A DNA stretch of 13,806 nucleotides from Acidimicrobiia bacterium (GTDB lineage: Bacteria > Actinomycetota > Acidimicrobiia > Acidimicrobiales > Acidimicrobilacustridaceae), in the NCBI GenBank assembly GCA_016462055.1, contig JAEMTX010000002.1, forward strand, positions 1-13,806, written 5' to 3'. The stretch's first letter is position 1, and each line of letters begins with the position of its first letter. The notes below the pieces were generated by a model. That model was not told the DNA's origin. It saw only the letters and a list, made by a program, of their open reading frames with translations, and did not search any database. This document shows positions 1-6,193 of this stretch, piece by piece. The position numbers and the translations under genes are program-made.

Positions 1-48
1 GTGATCATTGACCGCTTCGCGCCAAAGTTCGTAGATCGAGTCCGGCAT
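1..48 (-). CDS. Partial CDS, probable second XdhC/CoxI-family protein (N-terminus only)
   Basis: This is the first 16 codons of a gene that runs off the left edge. The peptide begins MPDSIYELWREAV. The ATG is at 48-46, only 5 bases after the TGA of the preceding XdhC-like gene, so the two are probably translationally coupled. Too little is visible to see a domain. The opening resembles the helical start of XdhC-family proteins, and actinobacterial Mo-hydroxylase clusters often carry two consecutive xdhC-type genes, the second often holding the NAD-binding-like C-terminal domain. The family call is therefore inference from position plus a short likeness. A different cox-cluster gene is possible. 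Confidence 0.5.
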   Translation of the reverse strand, partial: MPDSIYELWREAVNDH

Positions 49-53
49 GGCTT

Positions 54-368
54 TCACCAGTCCAGCGGTTCAATGAACAGGTGAATGGTTCCGCCGCAGG
101 TGAGACCAACAGCAAAAGCCTCGTCGTCGCTGTAGCCAAAGGTGACAAGCCGACGCTCGCCCGTCGAGAGGATGTCGAGCGCTTCTGAGACCACGGCGCC
201 TTCAACGCATCCGCCCGAGACCGAACCAGCGACCTCACCGGTCTCAGCAACGGCCATCGAAGCCCCTGGCAGACGAGGACCCGAACCTTCGATATCGACA
301 ACGCGCGCAAGCGCCACCTTGTGACCGGAACGACGCCAGCGATCAATGTCATCCATGATCTCTTTCAC
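54..368 (-). CDS. XdhC/CoxI-family protein, single N-terminal domain (Mo-hydroxylase maturation)
   Basis: A protein of 104 residues matching the N-terminal XdhC/CoxI domain only. Visible hallmarks are a GSGPRLPGASM segment around residues 28-38, GSVSGGCVEGAVV around 48-60, and a C-terminal block with GYSDDEAFAVGLTCGGTIHL that carries the conserved Cys. XdhC proteins bind and protect the molybdenum cofactor and promote its sulfuration and insertion into xanthine dehydrogenase-type enzymes. Full-length XdhC has an added Rossmann-like C-terminal domain that is absent here, possibly supplied by the next gene. The start is GTG at 368. It overlaps the VWA-gene stop as GTGA and has a strong GGAGGTGA site just upstream. 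An in-frame ATG at 425 lies inside the VWA gene and is less likely. Confidence 0.88.
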   Translation of the reverse strand: MKEIMDDIDRWRRSGHKVALARVVDIEGSGPRLPGASMAVAETGEVAGSVSGGCVEGAVVSEALDILSTGERRLVTFGYSDDEAFAVGLTCGGTIHLFIEPLDW

Positions 369-1522
369 CGATTCACCTCCGAGCGTTGCAGGACCGCCAT
401 TGATCGTACGGGGCGAGATCCGCATCCAGCGACGACCGTCGAGAGTCGGTCAAGGGCATCGAGCGAATGGCCCTCGATGAACTCGTCGATAAACGGCAGT
501 GCCGCAGCCATTCCGCGAGCGAGTGGGGCATACCCATCAGTGGCTTTCAGCGGATTCACCCACACGATTTTGTGGGCGACACGCGACAGGCGCTCCATTT
601 CCGAGGCCAAGAGTTCAGGGTCCCCTCGGTCCCATCCATCGGAAAGAATGACAAGGATTGCACCGCGAGCCATCCCCTTCGTGCCCCAATCCTCGTTAAA
701 ACGACCAATGCCTTCTCCAAGACGAGTGCCGCCCGACCAATCTTCCACCGAGCCCGCTGCTCGTTGCATGGCCTTGTCTGGATCTCGGGTGGAGAGTTCA
801 CGCGTGAGTCGAGTGAGACGGGTGCCCAAGGCAAACGCTTCAACCTTGGCACCGGCAGAGACTGCCGCGTGGGCGTAGCGAAGCAACGAACGGCTGTAAC
901 TTGCCATCGATCCGCTGATATCAGCGATGATCACAACCCGACGCGGCACCCGTATGCGCTGCAAAGTTCGGAGTCGAAGAGGTTCTCCCCCGGTTCGCAG
1001 TGACTCGCGAATCGTGCGGCGGAGGTCGAGCATTCCATCGGAACGACGCGACGGGCGCCGCCGACGGGAGGCGCGCGTAACTGCTGAAATGCGCATCGTT
1101 GCAATCAACCGGTCGGCTTCAGCACGCTCCTCGTCGTTCAGCGACGCGAAGTCCGCGGAATGAAGAGTCTCAGTTCGACTAAATCGCAACACTGCAACGT
1201 CGTCGGTTTCGACATCTGCAGAATCATTTTGTGCCGAATCGAGTTCTTCATCGTCGGCGATGATGGATTGATCGCTTTTCGTGATCGATGACTGTGAGAG
1301 AGCAATCTCTGTCCCCAGAATCCAATGACGGAAAACGAGGTCGTACAACTCGATCTCTACAGGTGAATGAGCCAGCGTTGCTCGACCCGCCCAGTACATC
1401 GACCGCAAATCGTTGTCGACAAGCTCGACCGCTTCGATAAAAGAAATCACACTTCCCACAGGGACAGCGAGACCTGCCGTGCGCAGCAGCGCAACGAGGT
1501 CAATGACGCCTTCGTCATTCAT
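365..1522 (-). CDS. VWA-domain CoxE-like protein
   Basis: A protein of 385 residues from the preferred start. The N-terminal helical half is followed by a charged linker and a C-terminal von Willebrand factor A domain from about residue 190. The metal-ion-dependent adhesion site is intact: DISGS (D201, S203, S205), GGT with T266, and SDGWD with D295. This is the architecture of CoxE-type proteins, which work with the MoxR-like ATPase CoxD in maturing the Mo active site of CO dehydrogenase and related hydroxylases. The partner ATPase is the preceding gene. I chose the ATG at 1522, 10 bases after the ATPase stop, because the family usually starts near this MNDEG/VIDLV segment. An ATG at 1597 would add 25 residues but overlap the ATPase by 65 bases and lacks a ribosome site. 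Its end overlaps the XdhC-like start. Confidence 0.92.
   Translation of the reverse strand: MNDEGVIDLVALLRTAGLAVPVGSVISFIEAVELVDNDLRSMYWAGRATLAHSPVEIELYDLVFRHWILGTEIALSQSSITKSDQSIIADDEELDSAQNDSADVETDDVAVLRFSRTETLHSADFASLNDEERAEADRLIATMRISAVTRASRRRRPSRRSDGMLDLRRTIRESLRTGGEPLRLRTLQRIRVPRRVVIIADISGSMASYSRSLLRYAHAAVSAGAKVEAFALGTRLTRLTRELSTRDPDKAMQRAAGSVEDWSGGTRLGEGIGRFNEDWGTKGMARGAILVILSDGWDRGDPELLASEMERLSRVAHKIVWVNPLKATDGYAPLARGMAAALPFIDEFIEGHSLDALDRLSTVVAGCGSRPVRSMAVLQRSEVNR
373..380 (-). promoter_or_regulatory. Ribosome binding site of the XdhC-like gene
   Basis: GGAGGTGA on the minus strand, ending 4 bases before the GTG at 368, with the GGAGG core 7 bases away. It is a near-perfect Shine-Dalgarno sequence and decides the GTG start over the upstream ATG at 425. 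It lies inside the last codons of the VWA gene. Confidence 0.75.
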
Positions 1523-1532
1523 GAAACTGCGT

Positions 1533-2444
1533 TCAGCCCTCTCGCTGAGCCGCATCAACAAGCGCGCTGATTCCGTGCGCTCGAACTCGATCGGCATCTT
1601 CGCGATATTTCACGACTGCCCCAAGCGATGCATCTACAGACGCGACATCAATTTCGGTATGTCCGAGAGCGGTGAGGGCCATCACCCAATCAATGGTTTC
1701 AGCCACGCCTGGCGGCTTAAACAAGCCAATCGTTCGCAACTCGGCGACAAGAAGCGCCACCTGACGAGCAAGAACTTGACTCGCTCCCGGCACGCGCGAA
1801 CAAACAATGGCGATCTCGCGGTCGCTATCAGGATGTTCCACCCAATGGTAGAGACAGCGTCGCTTCAACGCATCGTGGACATCACGGGTTCGATTCGATG
1901 TGATGATCACAATCGGAGCAACCTTGGCCCGGAAGGTGCCGAGTTCAGGAATGGTTACTGCGTTCTCTGCCAGCACTTCGAGAAGGAACGCTTCAAACTC
2001 ATCGTCGGCACGATCGAGTTCATCGATCAGAAGAACCGGAGCAACCTCATGCCGATCAGAGATGGCGTCGAGAAGTGGTCGGCGGATGAGAAAGCGCTCG
2101 CTGTAGAGCTCGCTTTCAACAGCAGCAACGTCGGAACCAATCGTACCCGCGGCTTCTGCGGCACGAAGGTGAAGTAGCTGCCGCGGGTAATCCCATTCGT
2201 AGAGTGCCTGGGCGGCGTCAAGACCTTCGTAACACTGCAGCCGGATCAACTCTCCGCCAGTAAGGGCGCTAAGCGTCTTCGCTACTTCGGTCTTGCCTAC
2301 TCCGGGTTCGCCTTCCAACAACAGCGGTCGCTTCATCGAGAGCGCAAGAAAGATGGCAGTCGCCAATCCTTCGTCCGCCATGTAACCGTTTTCGGCTAAT
2401 CCGGCAACGACTTCCTGCACAGAAGTGGGGAGGGATGAACTCAC
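1533..2444 (-). CDS. MoxR-type AAA+ ATPase (CoxD-like)
   Basis: A AAA+ ATPase of 303 residues. It shows Walker A GEPGVGKT (residues 45-52), the family block LIRLQCYEGLDAAQALYEWD (about 67-86), Walker B LLIDELDRAD (D141, E142), a sensor-1 segment with ITSNRTRD (about 181-188) and an arginine-finger region LKRRC (about 193-197). MoxR ATPases act as chaperones with a VWA partner. In CO dehydrogenase clusters CoxD is linked to building the mature Mo/Cu site. The adjacent VWA gene supports this role. The start is uncertain. GTG at 2444 fits the usual family N-terminus and clears the pirin gene, but has no evident Shine-Dalgarno sequence. GTG at 2504 would add 20 atypical residues and overlap the pirin gene. 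Confidence 0.93.
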   Translation of the reverse strand: MSSSLPTSVQEVVAGLAENGYMADEGLATAIFLALSMKRPLLLEGEPGVGKTEVAKTLSALTGGELIRLQCYEGLDAAQALYEWDYPRQLLHLRAAEAAGTIGSDVAAVESELYSERFLIRRPLLDAISDRHEVAPVLLIDELDRADDEFEAFLLEVLAENAVTIPELGTFRAKVAPIVIITSNRTRDVHDALKRRCLYHWVEHPDSDREIAIVCSRVPGASQVLARQVALLVAELRTIGLFKPPGVAETIDWVMALTALGHTEIDVASVDASLGAVVKYREDADRVRAHGISALVDAAQREG

Positions 2445-2458
2445 GGTGGAGAGGCTAC

Positions 2459-2476
2459 CGGCGGGTGGCTCCGCCG
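2459..2476 (-). other. GC-only hairpin between the pirin and ATPase genes
   Basis: CGGCGG and CCGCCG form a perfect 6-bp GC stem with a 6-base loop. It lies between the pirin stop (2489-2491) and the preferred ATPase start (2444). No run of T follows on the minus strand, so it does not look like an intrinsic terminator. It may influence message stability or translation of the ATPase gene. That is inference, and if the ATPase starts at 2504 the hairpin would simply be coding. Confidence 0.35.
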
Positions 2477-2488
2477 ATCGAAGCCGGC

Positions 2489-3193
2489 TCAGGCCGTGGC
2501 CCACACAATGAGTTCTGCGCCCGCAGAACCTGCTGTGACCGCCTGCGCTGCTTCGCCGGTGAGTCGTACCGCATCACCCTGCTCGAGAGCGTTGTGGCCA
2601 TTGAGTTCACCTGCACCGAGTGCCACAAAGACATGCACATGCACAGCCACGGGAAGAGAAACGGTCTCGCCAGGCTTCAACCGGCCAACCAACATCACCG
2701 CATCACGCTGATTGATACGAATCGCCGCTCCGCTATCGGCCCCGCCGGCGATGACAACAAGGCCACCGGCGTTCAGCAACTCGCTGACATCCTGCTGCTC
2801 GTAGCCAGGTTCGAGACCACCGGTGTCGGGTGGAACCCACATCTGTACAAAATGGGCTTCGACGTCAGGGCTGGGATTCTGCTCGGAATGACGAATCCCA
2901 CGACCGGCGGTCATGCGTTGGGCAAGACCGGGACCAATGATTCCGTGATTTCCAAGAGTGTCTGAATGTTCAACTTCACCTGACAAAACCCAGGTGATGA
3001 TTTCCATATCACTATGCCCGTGAGTGCCAAACCCGGTAGCAGGCGCGACACGATCATCGTTACTTACAACCAGTAACCCATGACCGGTGTTTGTCTGGTC
3101 GACATAGGAACCGAAACTGAAACAGTGACGAGAATCGAGCCAGCCGATTTGTGTCTCGCCTCGATCGGCTGCCTTGCGAATCTCAATCGTCAT
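2489..3193 (-). CDS. Pirin-family bicupin (YhhW-like)
   Basis: A pirin-family protein of 234 residues, close to the length of E. coli YhhW. The four metal ligands of the N-terminal cupin are visible: H58 and H60 in GFGTHGHSDMEI, and H102 and E104 in GRGIRHSEQNPS. The C-terminal half is the second, more degenerate cupin. YhhW-type pirins bind a divalent metal and have quercetin 2,3-dioxygenase activity in vitro. Their physiological role is often unclear, and some pirins act as redox sensors or regulators. The gene starts with ATG 7 bases after the stop of the small membrane protein. A weak GAGGG lies about 12 bases upstream. It sits inside the Mo-hydroxylase operon, which suggests a redox or substrate-related role for this enzyme, but no function can be read from sequence. 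Confidence 0.93.
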   Translation of the reverse strand: MTIEIRKAADRGETQIGWLDSRHCFSFGSYVDQTNTGHGLLVVSNDDRVAPATGFGTHGHSDMEIITWVLSGEVEHSDTLGNHGIIGPGLAQRMTAGRGIRHSEQNPSPDVEAHFVQMWVPPDTGGLEPGYEQQDVSELLNAGGLVVIAGGADSGAAIRINQRDAVMLVGRLKPGETVSLPVAVHVHVFVALGAGELNGHNALEQGDAVRLTGEAAQAVTAGSAGAELIVWATA

Positions 3194-3200
3194 CGGTTGG

Positions 3201-3347
3201 TCAGGCCCTCAAGAAGAAGACATAAAACACCAAGAACATTCCGATTGTCACCCCAGCCGAGGCGACCAGCGTCCACTTCGCGGAACTTTGCCATCGCTGC
3301 TTGGTTGCAGGAACCTGGCGCGGTTTCGGATTGATCGGTTGAGTCAT
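3201..3347 (-). CDS. Small single-span membrane protein, 48 residues
   Basis: I do not recognise a family. The 48-residue protein has a polar, basic N-terminus (MTQPINPKPRQ, then several Lys/Arg up to about residue 24), followed by one hydrophobic segment at about residues 26-46 that ends FYVFFLRA. The basic side before the span predicts an N-in, C-out topology. The ATG at 3347 is 16 bases after the stop of the Mo-hydroxylase large subunit, with a GGTGA element 5 bases upstream. The pirin gene starts 7 bases after its stop. Tight spacing on both sides supports a real operon member. It could anchor or dock the cytoplasmic hydroxylase to the membrane or to an electron acceptor, which is inference. 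The reading frame stays open upstream to 3599, but that part lies over the large-subunit gene and is not expected to be coding. Confidence 0.62.
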   Translation of the reverse strand: MTQPINPKPRQVPATKQRWQSSAKWTLVASAGVTIGMFLVFYVFFLRA

Positions 3348-3363
3348 CGTGTCACCATCTGGC

Positions 3364-5673
3364 TCAAAGGCCGGTAACTGCTCGCCACACGCGCTCTGCG
3401 GTGTAGGGCATATCGAGATGAGTAACACCAAAGGGTGAGAGTGCATCGATGACAGCGCTTTGCACTGCAGGCGTGCCACCAATGGCTCCGGATTCGCCGA
3501 TGCCCTTCGCCCCGAGTGGATTGACGGGCGATGGAGTTTCCAGCGGCACCAGATCGAAACTCGGGAACTCTGCGGCCGAACCGAAGGCATAATCGGCAAG
3601 GTTCGAGGTCTGAGGATTGCCCTCTTCGTCGTAGATCATGTGCTCGAAAAGCGCTTGACCAACACCTTGGGCAATTCCGCCGTGACGTTGCCCCTCCACG
3701 ATCAAGGGGTTGAGGATGCGGCCGGCATCGTCACACGTCACGATGCGACGAAGCGTGGTTTTGCCGGTTTCGGTATCGACCTCGACGACAGCGATGTGCG
3801 CACCGAACGGGAAGGTCGCGTTCTCGGCGGTGAAGGTCAGAGCCGCCTCGATTGGAAGCCCCGTCGCTCCGGCACCGATCGGTCCGACAATGTCTCCGGC
3901 AGTACCGACTTCAGACCACGTCTTGGAAAGAGACGGCGTTCCCGCAACATGGAAAACACCACGATCGACATCGAGTTCAATATCGTCGACATTCGCCTCG
4001 AGAAGTTCGGCAGCAACAGCTCGTGCCTTGTCGACAACTTGTCCGGTCGCTGTCCAAACTGCTGAACCGCCAAGCTGCAGTGAACGCGAGCCCATCGTTC
4101 CGCCGCCTTGAGCGACACGATCGGTATCGCCAGCGACGACATCAATGTTTTCCATTGCGATTCCGGTGAGATCACTGGCCAGCATCGCCCATGCAGTGTT
4201 GTGGCCCTGCCCGTGTGACGACGACCCTGTGTAAACAGTGAGCCCACCCTTGTTGTCCAGGACCACCTTGGCGAATTCGCCTTGATTGCCTGCAGGACCA
4301 GCAGTGATTTCGACGTATACGGCAACGCCAATCCCGAGTTGGATCGGATCGCCAGCAGCGCGTCGCGCCGCCTGTTCAGCGCGTAACCCTTCGTAGTCAG
4401 CCTCGGCCAACGCAACGTCAAGCGCAGCGGCATAGTCGCCACAGTCATAGACCGCGCCGGTCGGCGTTGTGTACGGGAATTGGTCGGCGGCAATCAGGTT
4501 GCGGCGACGAAGCTCAACCGGGTCCATCCCGATTTCCGCAGCGAACAGATCGAAGGCCCGCTCAATGGCTGCGGTTGCTTCAGGACGTCCAGCTCCGCGA
4601 TAGGCCTCGATCGGAGTCGTGTTCGTCATCACCGATTTCACGTTGCATTCGATTTTCGGGATTGTGTACGTGCCCGGCGCCATCGTGCGCGTCATAAACG
4701 GAAGAAATGTTCCCATACCCGGGTATGCGCCAACATCTTGAAGCACCGTGAGCCGGTAGGCCTCGACGGTTCCGTCTCGGGAGCCGCCAATTTCGATCTT
4801 ATGTACCTGTCCACGCCCGTGCGGCATTGAGACCATGGACTCGCTGCGTGACTCAGCCCAGCGAACGGGACGATTGACCGTGCGCGCCACCCATGGCAGC
4901 AACATCTCATCGGTCTGAAGATTGATCTTGGCGCCGAACCCACCACCGACGGCAGGAGCAATGACATGCACCTGTTCCGGTTCGAGTTCGTAAACTCCGG
5001 CGATCTTGCCCTTGACCGAATGGGGAGCCTGCGTTGACGACCAAACAATGACGCGGCCTTCGTGCCAGACCACAGCGAGGCCGCGAGGCTCGAGCGGCGC
5101 AACTGCGACACGTTGATTCACGAGATCGCGCGTGACGACAACCTCACAACCATCAAACAATTCTTCTGTGTAGCCAAAGGGAACTTCTAATGCGATGTTG
5201 GATCCGTGTTCGGGGTGAAGGATCACTTGATCGGTCGCCGCAAAAACTGGATCGACAGCAACATCGAGTGGATCGAAATCGACAATGACGAGTTCGGATG
5301 CGTCTTCAGCAGCAGCTGCAGTTTCGGCGATGATCACGGCGATGGCTTCGCCAACAAAGCGCACTACGCCAGTGGCTAACCAAGGGCGAGCAAGAATATC
5401 GGGCACCATTCCAGGCAGGGCTACCGGCGCTGGTCCGAGATTTCCGGCTGCAGCAATATCGGCGGCCGTGAACACGGCCACGATCCCGGGAGCCTGACGA
5501 GCTTCAGAAACATCGAGTTCGGTGATACGAGCGTGAGCGATCGTTGAGCGCACGAAGTGGGCATGCAGCGCCCCTTCGAGCAGCGGCTCGTTCAGATCAG
5601 CGGTGTAGCGAGCTCCGCCAGTAAGGAACAACGGATCCTCACGACGCTGAACACGGGTACCCATCACGCTCAT
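3364..5673 (-). CDS. Molybdopterin-binding large subunit, xanthine dehydrogenase/CO dehydrogenase family, form II CoxL-like
   Basis: A 769-residue large subunit. The N-terminal hammerhead-like domain starts GTRVQRREDPLFLTG and spans about residues 1-130, followed by Mo-cofactor-binding domains. Visible motifs are GGGFGAK (about 243-249), the active-site loop AYRGAGR (357-363), SSSHGQGH (about 484-491), QGGGTMGSRS (about 522-531) and GIGESG with the presumed catalytic Glu at 727. True CO dehydrogenases (form I) carry AYxCSFR with the Cys that binds copper. AYRGAGR marks form II, whose substrates are mostly unproven. I chose ATG 5673 because GGGGGA lies 9 bases upstream. The GTG at 5682 would touch that site. 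It is the first gene of a tight series with the small membrane protein, pirin, ATPase, VWA and XdhC. No small Fe-S or FAD subunit gene is visible. Confidence 0.95.
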   Translation of the reverse strand: MSVMGTRVQRREDPLFLTGGARYTADLNEPLLEGALHAHFVRSTIAHARITELDVSEARQAPGIVAVFTAADIAAAGNLGPAPVALPGMVPDILARPWLATGVVRFVGEAIAVIIAETAAAAEDASELVIVDFDPLDVAVDPVFAATDQVILHPEHGSNIALEVPFGYTEELFDGCEVVVTRDLVNQRVAVAPLEPRGLAVVWHEGRVIVWSSTQAPHSVKGKIAGVYELEPEQVHVIAPAVGGGFGAKINLQTDEMLLPWVARTVNRPVRWAESRSESMVSMPHGRGQVHKIEIGGSRDGTVEAYRLTVLQDVGAYPGMGTFLPFMTRTMAPGTYTIPKIECNVKSVMTNTTPIEAYRGAGRPEATAAIERAFDLFAAEIGMDPVELRRRNLIAADQFPYTTPTGAVYDCGDYAAALDVALAEADYEGLRAEQAARRAAGDPIQLGIGVAVYVEITAGPAGNQGEFAKVVLDNKGGLTVYTGSSSHGQGHNTAWAMLASDLTGIAMENIDVVAGDTDRVAQGGGTMGSRSLQLGGSAVWTATGQVVDKARAVAAELLEANVDDIELDVDRGVFHVAGTPSLSKTWSEVGTAGDIVGPIGAGATGLPIEAALTFTAENATFPFGAHIAVVEVDTETGKTTLRRIVTCDDAGRILNPLIVEGQRHGGIAQGVGQALFEHMIYDEEGNPQTSNLADYAFGSAAEFPSFDLVPLETPSPVNPLGAKGIGESGAIGGTPAVQSAVIDALSPFGVTHLDMPYTAERVWRAVTGL

Positions 5674-5682
5674 ATGGTCCAC

Positions 5683-5688
5683 TCCCCC
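5683..5688 (-). promoter_or_regulatory. Ribosome binding site of the Mo-hydroxylase large subunit
   Basis: GGGGGA on the minus strand, 9 bases before the ATG at 5673. It is too close to the alternative GTG at 5682 and therefore decides the start. Confidence 0.65.
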
Positions 5689-5720
5689 TCGAAGATGCCA
5701 GTGCGGCTCCCTGAGGTTAG

Positions 5721-5737
5721 TTGACGCTTAAGCGCAA
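5721..5737. repeat. Inverted repeat upstream of the Mo-hydroxylase gene, possible operator
   Basis: TTGACGCTTAAGCGCAA contains the perfect 10-base palindrome CGCTTAAGCG (5725-5734), extended by TTG/CAA arms with one extra base. Further flanking GAGGTT and AACCTC are also complementary. It lies in the 68-base gap between the divIC-like stop and the large-subunit start, about 48 bases before the latter. On the minus strand no T-run follows, so it is not a typical intrinsic terminator. Position and symmetry suit a repressor or activator site for the Mo-hydroxylase cluster. This is inference, and no regulator gene is visible nearby. Confidence 0.4.
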
Positions 5738-5741
5738 CCTC

Positions 5742-6191
5742 TCAGCGAACGAGAGAGGATCCGAGACCCTCGAAGGGCCAAGAATCAGGGACTCGAACCG
5801 GGTCTCTGGCCTCGGGAAGCAGGTGGTACACCTCTTCACCGGCTTTGGCATAGCCGTATTGCTCTCGAGCCAGCCGTTCAATTTCCGCATCGGTCTGCAA
5901 CGCATCGGCCTGCGCCTGCGCTTCGGCATTGGCCTGATCGAGGCTGGCCAAGCGCTGCTCGGCCGCAGCGGCTGTCCTGTGCTGATCAAGAAGCGTTCGA
6001 GTGGGAGCCAAGAACGCGACAACAACGACGGTGACGATCACCAAAATCACCGGGGTGATGACCCATCCGGAACGCAGAATCAGCGATCGCTTCCCTTTGG
6101 TGCGCTTGGGCCCAGACTTTTTCGCGCGCGTGTCCGAACGCTTTCGCGGCGCGGCAGAATCCGCGCGAGTTCGTCGGAACAAGCGAGACAT
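5742..6191 (-). CDS. Septum formation initiator, DivIC/FtsB family
   Basis: A 149-residue bitopic division protein. A long basic cytoplasmic tail (about residues 1-42, many Arg/Lys) is followed by one transmembrane span (about 43-62), then an extracytoplasmic Ala/Glu/Gln-rich coiled coil (about 66-107) and the family block REQYGYAKAGEEVYHLLP (about 109-126). DivIC/FtsB proteins form a complex with FtsL/DivIB-type partners that links Z-ring and septal peptidoglycan synthesis. The ATG is 2 bases after the eno stop, which indicates co-transcription and coupling with enolase, as in mycobacteria where eno and the divIC-like gene are adjacent. Naming it divIC or ftsB is a matter of convention. The C-terminal tail after residue 127 is Pro-rich and not recognisable. 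Confidence 0.94.
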   Translation of the reverse strand: MSRLFRRTRADSAAPRKRSDTRAKKSGPKRTKGKRSLILRSGWVITPVILVIVTVVVVAFLAPTRTLLDQHRTAAAAEQRLASLDQANAEAQAQADALQTDAEIERLAREQYGYAKAGEEVYHLLPEARDPVRVPDSWPFEGLGSSLVR

Positions 6192-6193
6192 GA

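Noticed and set aside
1413..2177. Long open plus-strand frame (254 codons) opposite the ATPase and VWA genes
   Set aside because: It lies antisense to two well-supported genes with intact motifs, and its translation shows no domain. It is a by-product of codon bias on the other strand.
3348..3599. N-terminal extension of the small membrane protein up to 3599
   Set aside because: The extension overlaps the C-terminal coding part of the large subunit. The ATG at 3347 has a suitable upstream element and operon spacing.
3460..4065. Plus-strand frame of 201 codons opposite the Mo-hydroxylase large subunit
   Set aside because: Antisense to a conserved enzyme with no recognisable features. The same applies to other plus-strand frames such as 467-1003 and 8144-8572.
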